Assembly (NCBI RefSeq): GCF_020511155.1
Contig: NZ_CP041216.1
Location: 1,736,001-1,800,000, forward strand
Reading direction: 5' to 3'
Length of the DNA: 64,000 nucleotides
Source of the DNA: Shewanella glacialimarina
Lineage (GTDB): Bacteria; Pseudomonadota; Gammaproteobacteria; Enterobacterales; Shewanellaceae
Every line of letters starts with the position of its first letter. Positions within the stretch are counted from its first letter, which is position 1. A program made the translations under genes and the position numbers. Shown piece by piece: positions 56,921-64,000 of the stretch. The notes beneath the pieces were generated by a model. That model was not told the DNA's origin. It ran no database searches and saw nothing but the letters and a program-made list of their open reading frames with translations.

Positions 56921-57718
56921 TTGTCTAATTTTGTACTTTCTCAAGCTGAGCTGCAGCAAATAGTGACTATTGCCAAGCAAGCGGGTAATGCCATTATGGA
57001 TGTTTATGCCCAAACCGACCTGCAGGTAGAGATTAAACAGGATGATAGTCCGGTTACCGCGGCCGATATTGCTAGCCACAATGTGATTATTAAAGGGTTA
57101 ACAAGTCATTTTGCTGATATCCCTGTCATGAGCGAAGAAGATGCCAACATTTCCTGGGCGACGCGTAAGCAGTGGCAGACTTATTGGTTAATCGACCCGT
57201 TAGATGGCACTAAAGAATTTATAAAGCGTAATGGTGAGTTCACCGTCAACATCGCCCTGATACATCAAGGGCAAGCAATAGCGGGTGTGGTTTATGCGCC
57301 CGTTTTAGGTAAATGTTATAGCGGTATTGTGGGGAATGGTGCCTGGCTTGAACATAATGGCCAAATTAGTCGTTTGGATATTAGCCAGCGCAGTATTTTG
57401 CCTATACCTGTTGTTGTCGGTAGTCGCTCACATATAAGCCCTGATGTTGCTGCATATTTACACACTGTGGGCGAGCATCAAATGCTCAGCGTCGGCAGTT
57501 CGTTAAAATTTTGTATGGTGGCCGAAGGTCAAGCTGATGTGTATCCAAGACTTGGATTAACCAGTGAGTGGGATACCGCAGCGGCACAAGCGGTTTTAGA
57601 AAGTGCTGGTGGTGTTGTGGTTGAATATCCGGCATTAACGCCTTTACAGTACAACCAAAAAGAAAATATTTTAAATCCGTATTTTATTGCTGCATCAGCG
57701 GCATGGTTTGAGCGTTAG
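56921..57718 (+). CDS. cysQ: 3'(2'),5'-bisphosphate nucleotidase CysQ
   Basis: The TTG start (ahead AAGGAATTGAT) gives 265 residues beginning MSNFVLSQAELQQIV. The inositol-phosphatase-fold motifs are EEDANISW, WLIDPLDGTKEFIKRNGEF and SEWDTAAAQAVLESAGG. The KEFIKRNGEFTVNIAL run marks CysQ rather than SuhB. The enzyme removes 3'-phospho-AMP (PAP), a by-product of sulfate assimilation. It is separated from GH16 by 233 bp with its own start context, so it is probably not part of the glucan operon. Confidence 0.93.
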   Translation: MSNFVLSQAELQQIVTIAKQAGNAIMDVYAQTDLQVEIKQDDSPVTAADIASHNVIIKGLTSHFADIPVMSEEDANISWATRKQWQTYWLIDPLDGTKEFIKRNGEFTVNIALIHQGQAIAGVVYAPVLGKCYSGIVGNGAWLEHNGQISRLDISQRSILPIPVVVGSRSHISPDVAAYLHTVGEHQMLSVGSSLKFCMVAEGQADVYPRLGLTSEWDTAAAQAVLESAGGVVVEYPALTPLQYNQKENILNPYFIAASAAWFER

Positions 57719-57791
57719 TCTAATAAATCATTTGTTTACGTCAGCCAAATACGACACCAGAATGAATAATAATTAAATGGAGAGACAAGTT

Positions 57792-58688
57792 ATGATGCGC
57801 ATGGGCGTTGACCTTGGTGGGACTAAAATTGAATTAGTGGCGTTGGCTGACAATGGTGATGAGTTATTTCGAAAACGTATACCGACACCACGAAATTATC
57901 CTGACACCTTAGATGCGATTATCAACCTAGTGAATGAAGCCGAAACCACACTGGGCCAGAAAGGCTCGGTAGGTGTAGGTATTCCTGGGGTTATTTCGCC
58001 ATTTACAGGCCTAGTCAAAAACTCCAATTCGACCTGGATTAATGGCCATCCTTTAGACAAAGATTTAGGCGCTCGTTTAGAACGCGAAATCCGAGTAGCT
58101 AATGATGCAAATTGTTTTGCGGTATCAGAGGCCGTAGATGGTGCGGCATCAGGTAAAGGTGTGGTATTTGGTGGCATAATAGGCACCGGCTGTGGCGCTG
58201 GCATTGCTATTAATGGCCGAGTGCATGCAGGTGGTAATGGTATTGGCGGTGAATGGGGTCATAATCCACTCCCTTGGATGACGGCAGAAGAGCATCATTC
58301 AACCGAGTGTTTTTGTGGTAATAAAGATTGTATTGAGACCTTTATTTCGGGTACTGGGTTTGTGCGTGATTTCCGTGCGGCTGGCGGCGAAGCAACTAGC
58401 GGTATTCAAATTGCAGAAATGATGGCTGAAGGTGATGAGTTTGCTAAGCAGGCTTTTGATCGTTTTATTGACCGTTTAGCCCGTTCACTAGCGCATGTGA
58501 TCAATATGATGGACCCTGACGTGATTGTGTTAGGTGGTGGAGTATCTAATATCGACGCCATTTACACTGAGTTACCAAAAGTGTTACCTCAATATGTCGT
58601 TGGTCGTGAGTGTCGCACGCCTGTGGTTAAAAACCTCTTTGGTGCTTCATCGGGTGTTCGTGGTGCGGCGTGGTTATGGGGTAAGTAA
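57792..58688 (+). CDS. mak: ROK-family fructokinase Mak
   Basis: The start at 57792 ([18 protein letters not shown]), behind GGAGAGACAAGTT, gives about 298 residues; ATG-ATG leaves one codon uncertain. ROK features: DLGGTK phosphate loop, [13 protein letters not shown], the catalytic Asp in [18 protein letters not shown], and the zinc-binding cluster [18 protein letters not shown]. The match to E. coli Mak is close along the protein. Mak phosphorylates fructose, but ROK kinases often act on glucose or mannose too, so a role with glucose from the adjacent glucan locus is possible but not shown. Confidence 0.9.
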   Translation: MMRMGVDLGGTKIELVALADNGDELFRKRIPTPRNYPDTLDAIINLVNEAETTLGQKGSVGVGIPGVISPFTGLVKNSNSTWINGHPLDKDLGARLEREIRVANDANCFAVSEAVDGAASGKGVVFGGIIGTGCGAGIAINGRVHAGGNGIGGEWGHNPLPWMTAEEHHSTECFCGNKDCIETFISGTGFVRDFRAAGGEATSGIQIAEMMAEGDEFAKQAFDRFIDRLARSLAHVINMMDPDVIVLGGGVSNIDAIYTELPKVLPQYVVGRECRTPVVKNLFGASSGVRGAAWLWGK

Positions 58689-58715
58689 GTTCGAAGCCCA
58701 ATGCTGGTCAGCCTA

Positions 58716-58746
58716 AAAATGCCATTGATGATTCAATGGCATTTTT
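58716..58746 (+). terminator. Terminator after mak
   Basis: The stem AAAATGCCATTGA / TCAATGGCATTTT with a 4-nt loop is followed by TGTTTTTG, 28 bp after the stop. Confidence 0.9.
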
Positions 58747-58780
58747 GTTTTTGTGGCCCAGCTAAATAATTGTAAAACCA

Positions 58781-58805
58781 CTCAAATTGCTTTCGCTAAT
58801 TTGAG
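58781..58805. repeat. Inverted repeat upstream of the DUF218 gene
   Basis: Arms CTCAAATT / AATTTGAG with a 9-nt centre lie 49 bp before the start at 58854, a position suited to an operator. The binding protein is unknown. Confidence 0.45.
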
Positions 58806-58853
58806 GGTGAGTCGTTACACTATTGCGATTATTGTCAATTGGATAGCTATTGA

Positions 58854-59657
58854 ATGTTTTGGCTTAAAAAAATCATCTCACAATTATTTATGCCTATTCC
58901 GCTAACGGTGTTATTCATTTTACTCTCTTTGTTATTAATGACATTTGCGGCATCAAAATTAAAGTCTATTGCAAAGTTAAGCTTACTCGCAGCACTGGCA
59001 ATACTGGTTGGTTTAAGCCAATCTGATAGCAGCTATTATTTAGCCAACTCTTTAGAATCCCAATATCCGGTTAACTCAACACCCATAGCCCCTAGTGAGC
59101 AATGTGTAGTGATGGTATTAGGCTCAGGTCACAATGAAATAGCAGGCCTAACCGCGGTGCATAAATTGTCGGCTGTTGCCTTGGGGAGATTAACCGAAGG
59201 TGTGCGTCAGTTATCACTGGGACAAAATTGTCAGTTAATCGTCAGTGGCTGGAATGGCGGTTATATGTCCACTGCGCACGCGACCATAATGAAGCAAGCT
59301 GCAATAGAGTTAGGGGTTAATCCTGGCACTATTGTTAGCTTTCCTGAAGCAAAAGACACTATTGAAGAAGCAATTTTTTTATATAGACTTATTGGACAAC
59401 AGCCGTTTAGATTAGTCACATCTGCAACCCATATGCCGCGCTCTATGATGATATTTAGCGCATTAGGAATGAGCCCCCAAGCCGCACCAGCAGATTTTAT
59501 TGCGCAAAAAAGTGTGTGGTGGCGTATTGATGCTAGTAATTTGTTGACATCCCAAAGAAGTATTCATGAGTACGTTGGGATGTTGTGGCTGAGTATTAGA
59601 GGTGTGTCGGCTGATCAAATGGTAAATCAACTGTCACTTGATAAGGAATTGAATTAA
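58854..59657 (+). CDS. DUF218 (ElyC/YdcF-like) envelope protein
   Basis: The 267 residues have two N-terminal hydrophobic helices (PIPLTVLFILLSLLLMTFA and LSLLAALAILVGL), then the DUF218 domain: VVMVLGSGHN, RLTEGVRQLS, LIVSGWNGG, and VTSATHMPRSMMIF with the conserved His. ElyC/YcbC supports peptidoglycan and enterobacterial-common-antigen steps in E. coli; the two-helix layout matches ElyC. It heads a run of three closely spaced genes ending at the GFA gene. Confidence 0.85.
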   Translation: MFWLKKIISQLFMPIPLTVLFILLSLLLMTFAASKLKSIAKLSLLAALAILVGLSQSDSSYYLANSLESQYPVNSTPIAPSEQCVVMVLGSGHNEIAGLTAVHKLSAVALGRLTEGVRQLSLGQNCQLIVSGWNGGYMSTAHATIMKQAAIELGVNPGTIVSFPEAKDTIEEAIFLYRLIGQQPFRLVTSATHMPRSMMIFSALGMSPQAAPADFIAQKSVWWRIDASNLLTSQRSIHEYVGMLWLSIRGVSADQMVNQLSLDKELN

Positions 59658-60329
59658 ATGACTGAAGCTTTAGCGATATACCCAAATACAAAACGTAATG
59701 GGCTGACGTTTACATTAGCGGGCGCGACAGGATTGTTGATTAGCTTTGTGCTATTTATTCAATACAGTAGCTTATTTCCATTTTCATTGGTGCTGTTTGG
59801 GTTATCAAGTGTAAGCGTGTTGCTGGGCGCCGCTAAACTAAATGAACCTTTGATAAGCCTTGAATTAAATGAAACAGGAGTGACGTATTTTCACCGTCGT
59901 GGCCAAGTGACGCTTGAGTGGCTCAATTTACAGCGAATCGATAATGTCAGAGTAACCCAAAATATGGAGTTAATAGAGCTACCCTATATTGGCTTTAAAG
60001 TGAAAAAAATGAACCCTGTGTTAGATTCTATTTCACCTAGACTTGCAACGGGTTTATTGACTGAGCAGCGGCCGCTATTAATGACAGCGGCGACTCATGA
60101 TGAAGATTTACACAGTTTAGAACAATACTTAAGTGCAGAGTTTAGCCCGTTTGTGAGCCATGGTGAACGTTACCGTGGAGTATTAGCTATGTTTGGCCGC
60201 AGAAGTGAAACCTTAGCAGAAAATTTGGGTTTTCATTTATACGTATCCCATGATGCACTAGACCGAGACTCAAAAGAGATGCTCACTGTATTGCGTGAGT
60301 GGCAGCAAAAAGCGATGCGAGGAATGTAA
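59658..60329 (+). CDS. DUF2982 membrane protein
   Basis: The 223 residues carry two adjacent hydrophobic helices (FTLAGATGLLISFVLFIQY and FSLVLFGLSSVSVLLGAA) near the N-terminus and a soluble part with TYFHRRGQVTLEWLNLQRID, which resembles a PH-like beta segment. DUF2982 is found in Shewanella and Vibrio and has no known function. Its ATG directly follows the stop of the preceding gene, so the two are coupled. Confidence 0.78.
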   Translation: MTEALAIYPNTKRNGLTFTLAGATGLLISFVLFIQYSSLFPFSLVLFGLSSVSVLLGAAKLNEPLISLELNETGVTYFHRRGQVTLEWLNLQRIDNVRVTQNMELIELPYIGFKVKKMNPVLDSISPRLATGLLTEQRPLLMTAATHDEDLHSLEQYLSAEFSPFVSHGERYRGVLAMFGRRSETLAENLGFHLYVSHDALDRDSKEMLTVLREWQQKAMRGM

Positions 60330-60758
60330 ATGAGTGATGACATCATTTCTCAAGGAGGCTGTCTATGTGGCGCGATACGTTACCAGATAGTTGGTCAGCC
60401 GTTTGATGCGGATTATTGTCATTGTCGTCAATGCCAACGTTCATCTGGTGCTGTCGTCATGTCATGGATGGATTTTAAGGTTAACAAAGTCACTTGGCTT
60501 ATCGGCACAGTAACAGAGTTTGCTTCTTCAGAAAAAATTAAGCGTGGCTTTTGCCAACAGTGTGGCTGTAGTTTGAGTTATCGGCATCAAGATTATGCTG
60601 AATATATCACTCTATCGATTGCCAGCTTAGATAATCCTAACTTAGTTTCACCTAATTACCATATTTACACCGACAGCCAAGTAAAGTGGTTAAAGATTGA
60701 CGACAATTGTAAAAGGTACCCGCAGGCGAGAAATGATAGCGTTTCAAAAACATTATAA
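60330..60758 (+). CDS. GFA-family (CENP-V/GFA) zinc protein
   Basis: The 142 residues show the GFA zinc motifs: GGCLCGAIRY, DYCHCRQCQRSSGAVVMSW and FCQQCGCSLSY. Named for glutathione-dependent formaldehyde-activating enzyme, most members have no proven substrate. The ATG directly follows the preceding stop, so it is the third gene of the DUF218-DUF2982-GFA unit. Confidence 0.88.
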   Translation: MSDDIISQGGCLCGAIRYQIVGQPFDADYCHCRQCQRSSGAVVMSWMDFKVNKVTWLIGTVTEFASSEKIKRGFCQQCGCSLSYRHQDYAEYITLSIASLDNPNLVSPNYHIYTDSQVKWLKIDDNCKRYPQARNDSVSKTL

Positions 60759-60801
60759 AACGCATTTACGGTTAGTTAAATGGGATGATGATACCTAGTA
60801 G

Positions 60802-61152
60802 TTAGTTTTTTGTATGCTTTGATTCTCGGTGGCGCTGGCCTAAAAACTGCCCACCATCAATCACTTCTAATTTTTCACTGTAAGCATCACCGTCAAATAA
60901 GCCCGTTGATGAAATGAGTAACTTTTGACATTGCACAGTGCCTTTTACTAGGCCTGTAATGCTGACATCCTGACATTGAATATCGCCATTTACCTCACCA
61001 CCTGCTTCGACGACAACGTTACCTTGGGTAATAATATCCCCGAGTATTTTACCGCTTATCATCACGTCGCCATTAAATTGAAAATCTCCGGTGAGCTCGC
61101 AGCCTTGGGCAATAAAACTTAATTGGGGTGTGTCTTTTTTGGGATTAAACAT
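60802..61152 (-). CDS. Bactofilin-family protein
   Basis: The 116 residues contain a right-handed beta-helix-type repeat region (FNGDVMISGKILGDIITQGNV; VNGDIQCQDVSITGLVKGTV; GLFDGDAYSEKLEVIDGG) and a short disordered end. Bactofilins polymerise without nucleotide and serve as cytoskeletal scaffolds for cell-shape or polar functions. Here it stands alone without a neighbouring M23 peptidase, so its role is unknown. It converges with the GFA gene. Confidence 0.9.
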   Translation of the reverse strand: MFNPKKDTPQLSFIAQGCELTGDFQFNGDVMISGKILGDIITQGNVVVEAGGEVNGDIQCQDVSITGLVKGTVQCQKLLISSTGLFDGDAYSEKLEVIDGGQFLGQRHRESKHTKN

Positions 61153-61263
61153 CAGTTGCTCTTATTGTTTTTTTAACATCATTATTTGCAATGGATATTA
61201 ATATAATCATTTTGACTGACATGTAAATTAAAAATCAGTATTAAGGTGAGTTCGAATATTACT

Positions 61264-61746
61264 TTAAGGTGCAGTTAATGCAATGGCATTTGAGGGGCAG
61301 GGCGACACACATGCTCCGCAACCAGTACATGCACTGATATCAATAATCGGTTTTGGGACTTGCCCTACCGCCATGACAAAACTTATCGCGCGCGGATCGC
61401 AAGCATCCTTACAGCTTTGGCACCATACGCCATTGTAAGTTAGGCAGGTTTGTTTGATATTGGCTACAATCAGCCAAGGTACGTGTTGTTCTGTGTCGAA
61501 CAAAGGTTCCTCACATGCTGTGACGCACTTTTGACAAAAAGTACACTCGCCAAGGGTAAAGTCAACCTCAGGAAAACCGCCATCCCCTCGCTTGATAATA
61601 CTGGTTTCACAGGCTTTAATGCAGTTATCACAACGAGTACAAATATCAGTAAATTCAATATCTGTTTTTACCCAAGGCGGCCTTAATGCATTACTCTTTC
61701 GACGGCTAAATAAACTGCGGCGACCTTGGTTGACAGATTGACTCAT
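61264..61746 (-). CDS. napF: NapF-type ferredoxin
   Basis: The start MSQSVNQGRRSLFSRRK at 61746 gives 160 residues; longer frames reach into galE and are not credible. Four cysteine clusters are present: CTRCDNCIKACE, CTFCQKCVTACE, CLTYNGVWCQSCKDACDP (irregular) and CTGCGACVSPCP. NapF is a cytoplasmic [4Fe-4S] protein that helps mature the periplasmic nitrate reductase NapA. No other nap gene is in view, so this copy is an orphan. The basic N-terminus is typical of the family. Confidence 0.88.
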   Translation of the reverse strand: MSQSVNQGRRSLFSRRKSNALRPPWVKTDIEFTDICTRCDNCIKACETSIIKRGDGGFPEVDFTLGECTFCQKCVTACEEPLFDTEQHVPWLIVANIKQTCLTYNGVWCQSCKDACDPRAISFVMAVGQVPKPIIDISACTGCGACVSPCPSNAIALTAP

Positions 61747-61786
61747 TGTGACTCCTAGATTGTCCTGATTTTTAACGTCTAATAAA

Positions 61787-62800
61787 TCAGGCTTTATAAC
61801 CATTAGGGTTATGTGACTGCCATTTCCAGCTACTATTGGCCATATCTTCAATAGTATGAGTAGCATGCCAATTAAGCTCGCTGGCAGCATAACTTGGGTC
61901 TGCGTAGCAAGAGGCTATATCGCCAGCGCGGCGGTCGACTATTTGATAAGCTAATGTTTTATTTGATGCTTTTTCAAATGCCTTAACCATTTCTAACACA
62001 CTGTAACCAATCCCTGTTCCTAGGTTATAAGTGACTAATCCAGGGCTAGTTGAGAGTTTATCTAAGGCTTTTAAATGTCCCATGGCTAAATCAACAACAT
62101 GGATGTAATCTCTTACTCCAGTGCCGTCAGGGGTATTGTAATCACCGCCAAAAACGCTCAATTTATCACGTTTACCCACGGCAACCTGTGCGATAAATGG
62201 CATAAGATTATTAGGAATATCATTAGGGTCTTCGCCAATTAAACCCGACTCATGCGCACCTACAGGATTAAAGTAGCGTAAACAGGCAATATTCCAGCTG
62301 TTATCTGAGTGATATAAATCAGTTAAAATATGTTCGACCATTAGCTTTGATTGACCATAAGGGTTAGTTGCACCTGTCGGGAAGTCTTCCTTAATGGGCA
62401 AACTGGCCGGATCGCCGTACACAGTTGCAGATGAACTGAAAACAAGATTTTTAACATTATATTCAGCCATTACTTGGCATAAAATGATGCTGCCAGTGAC
62501 ATTGTTTTCATAATATTTAAGGGGTAAGGCGACTGACTCTCCCACAGCTTTTAGTCCAGCAAAGTGGATCACTGAGTCAATTTCATGATCGGAGAATATT
62601 TTTTGCAGCAAGGCTTTGTTTAGTACATCACCTTGGTAGAAAGTTACCGTTTTATGGCTAATACGTTCTACACGCTTTAACGCTTCAACGCTGGAGTTAG
62701 ACAAGTTATCTACAATAATGACTTCCTGTCCTATAGCCAATAATTCTATAACTGTATGGGTACCAATATAACCTGCGCCACCGGTCACTAAAATTGCCAT
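61787..62800 (-). CDS. galE: UDP-glucose 4-epimerase
   Basis: The 337 residues carry the NAD-binding [15 protein letters not shown], the catalytic Ser/Tyr region [11 protein letters not shown] and [14 protein letters not shown] (Y-x-x-x-K), and [17 protein letters not shown]. GalE interconverts UDP-glucose and UDP-galactose for cell-surface sugars and galactose use. The length equals E. coli GalE. Its end lies 40 bp from napF on the same strand, but a functional link is not evident. Confidence 0.96.
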   Translation of the reverse strand: MAILVTGGAGYIGTHTVIELLAIGQEVIIVDNLSNSSVEALKRVERISHKTVTFYQGDVLNKALLQKIFSDHEIDSVIHFAGLKAVGESVALPLKYYENNVTGSIILCQVMAEYNVKNLVFSSSATVYGDPASLPIKEDFPTGATNPYGQSKLMVEHILTDLYHSDNSWNIACLRYFNPVGAHESGLIGEDPNDIPNNLMPFIAQVAVGKRDKLSVFGGDYNTPDGTGVRDYIHVVDLAMGHLKALDKLSTSPGLVTYNLGTGIGYSVLEMVKAFEKASNKTLAYQIVDRRAGDIASCYADPSYAASELNWHATHTIEDMANSSWKWQSHNPNGYKA

Positions 62801-63117
62801 GTTTATATCCTAAATTATCTAAAGTATTGAACTTGCCTTTAATGCTTATTGTAAATCAGTTGCTTAGAATTACTATAAAAAAACCGATTTAACGGGTAAT
62901 AATGATGGTTTATTTCGAGTCGTAGCCAAGTTTGTCAAAATTCCTATCCATTATATTGGTCTGATATTATTAGGTATTTTTTTAGAGTATACGCCAACGT
63001 ATGCTTATGTTTACAAAAAGCTAACATTGTTAATCCTACTATAAAGTGTGAGGGAGTTAACAAAATCGATGGCATAGCACAATATGAAGGGAGTGAAGTT
63101 GACGTAAAGTGGAATTA
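62801..63117. other. Divergent galE/phhA intergenic region
   Basis: No credible gene is seen in these 317 bp. The stretch is AT-rich and holds the promoters of both genes. I found no clear TyrR-type box or other recognisable operator. Confidence 0.5.
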
Positions 63118-63915
63118 ATGAGCAACGTGACAAAGTATATTTCTCATCAACCTGATAGCCAAGGGTATATTAATTATTCTGAACAAGAGGATAATTTATG
63201 GCAACAATTGTATCAGCGCCAAATTACTAACTTGCCAGGGCGAGCATGTGATGCCTATTTACAAGGTATTCAGACATTAAATATGTCAGTTGATAGAATA
63301 CCTCAACTGCCTGATCTCGATAATGTCTTAACTGAATTAACAGGCTGGAAAACCGCCGCAGTTCCGGCATTAATCCCTTTTGGTAAATTTTTTGAATTAC
63401 TGGCCAGTAAGCAATTTCCGGTAGCAACCTTTATTCGCACCAAAGAAGAATTTGATTATTTACAAGAACCTGATGTATTCCATGAGGTTTTTGGTCACTG
63501 CCCTTTATTAACTAATCCTGCATTTGCTAATTTTTCACATATTTACGGTCAATTAGGGTTAGCCGCATCAAAAGAAGATCGCGTTTTTCTTGCTCGTTTA
63601 TATTGGTTTACCGTTGAATTTGGTCTAGTGCAAGCTAAAGATGGTCCATTAAACATCTATGGTGGAGGCATTTTAAGTTCCCCTGGTGAAACCTTGTATG
63701 CATTAAGCGACAAGCCAGAGCTTAGACCTTTTGATTTATTAGATGTATTGAGAACGCCATATCGCATCGATATCATGCAACCGATATATTATGTTATCGA
63801 AGATATTGAATATTTGGATGAAATTTCCAAGATGGATATTATGGCTTATGTGAAAAAAGCCCGTGAACTGGGGATGTTTGAACCTAAGTTTGCCCCCAAA
63901 GTAAAAGCAAGTTAA
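63118..63915 (+). CDS. phhA: Phenylalanine-4-hydroxylase
   Basis: The start MSNVTKYISHQPDSQ at 63118 (a GTG three codons upstream is possible) gives 265 residues, the length of bacterial PhhA. The iron ligands are in HEVFGHCPLLTNPAF (two His) and FTVEFGLVQ (Glu). The enzyme converts phenylalanine to tyrosine with tetrahydropterin and oxygen. In Shewanella and Pseudomonas the pterin dehydratase PhhB usually follows, which would suit the gene starting at 63987. Confidence 0.96.
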   Translation: MSNVTKYISHQPDSQGYINYSEQEDNLWQQLYQRQITNLPGRACDAYLQGIQTLNMSVDRIPQLPDLDNVLTELTGWKTAAVPALIPFGKFFELLASKQFPVATFIRTKEEFDYLQEPDVFHEVFGHCPLLTNPAFANFSHIYGQLGLAASKEDRVFLARLYWFTVEFGLVQAKDGPLNIYGGGILSSPGETLYALSDKPELRPFDLLDVLRTPYRIDIMQPIYYVIEDIEYLDEISKMDIMAYVKKARELGMFEPKFAPKVKAS

Positions 63916-63986
63916 GCCATTTGTGGCGAACTTTTTAGTGTTATTTTTAATTCTTATTCATAAATTAGCCGTATTTAGGAGTCCCA

Positions 63987-64000
63987 ATGACTGCACTATC
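63987..64000 (+). CDS. Start of a gene downstream of phhA (cut by the window edge)
   Basis: An ATG behind TTTAGGAGTCCCA opens with the codons for M-T-A-L. The strong ribosome site supports a real gene. Position suggests the pterin-4a-carbinolamine dehydratase phhB, but four residues cannot confirm it. Confidence 0.5.

Noticed and set aside
61747..61890. N-terminal extension of NapF overlapping galE
   Set aside because: The extra 48 residues are antifamily in sequence and overlap a well-supported gene; MSQSVNQGRRS fits NapF starts.
62801..63117. TyrR/PhhR box before phhA
   Set aside because: GTTTACA occurs near 63009, but no matching TGTAAA half-site at the proper distance was found.

Overview
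The window looks like a chromosomal segment of a marine gammaproteobacterium, most probably Shewanella or a close relative. The evidence is the gene order suhB / trmJ-cysE-iscRSUA-hscBA-fdx-ndk, the unusually long PstC and PstA permeases, DUF2982 and PsiE-family genes, and several large TonB-dependent receptors. Base composition is moderately AT-rich. No rRNA, tRNA or CRISPR array was seen.

Layout. (1) 1-3.2 kb, minus strand: end of a VF530/DUF2132 gene, an orphan ParA ATPase overlapping a small partner gene, a PilZ protein, PsiE and SuhB. (2) 3.3-11.2 kb, plus strand: TrmJ, CysE, then the Fe-S assembly operon iscR-iscS-iscU-iscA-hscB-hscA-fdx, and ndk. The isc promoter carries two abutting IscR type-1-like sites, and hairpins overlap the iscR and iscS stop codons. 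(3) 11.3-18.4 kb: an AT-rich 0.7 kb leader with a CRP-like site, a TonB-dependent receptor, a DUF2797 protein, a TPR-GGDEF membrane protein and a GcvR-like ACT protein. (4) 18.4-24.3 kb: a Pho box and pstC-pstA-pstB-phoU without pstS. (5) 24.4-27.1 kb: DUF502 membrane protein, a periplasmic solute-binding-like protein, and a divergent SDR/HxlR pair.

(6) 27.2-39.5 kb is the most unusual part. Four paralogous exported proteins carry a near-invariant WENKDEDGDG motif, a PPC-like domain, acidic thrombospondin-type-3 calcium repeats and usually an IPT/TIG-like domain. They alternate with three related small secreted proteins and two membrane proteins that have PH-like halves. The last large gene is split by a 1,230-bp IS3-family element, whose 3-bp target duplication can be read directly. 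I recognise no described system here.

(7) 39.6-46 kb, minus strand: a TonB receptor followed, after a terminator, by SapC-like, cupin/JmjC-like and flavin-dependent tryptophan-halogenase-like genes. (8) 46.3-56.7 kb: a beta-glucan (laminarin-type) utilisation locus with a LacI regulator, GPH transporter, GH1 beta-glucosidase, GluP/FucP-type transporter, GH3 and GH16 lipoproteins. TGTAAGCGCTTACA-like operators lie in front of the TonB receptor and in the divergent GH1/transporter region, so the receptor, periplasmic hydrolases, sugar importers and cytoplasmic glucosidase can be read as one regulon. (9) 56.9-64 kb: CysQ, a Mak-like ROK sugar kinase, ElyC/YdcF-type DUF218, DUF2982, GFA and bactofilin proteins, an orphan NapF, GalE, PhhA and the first codons of a following gene.
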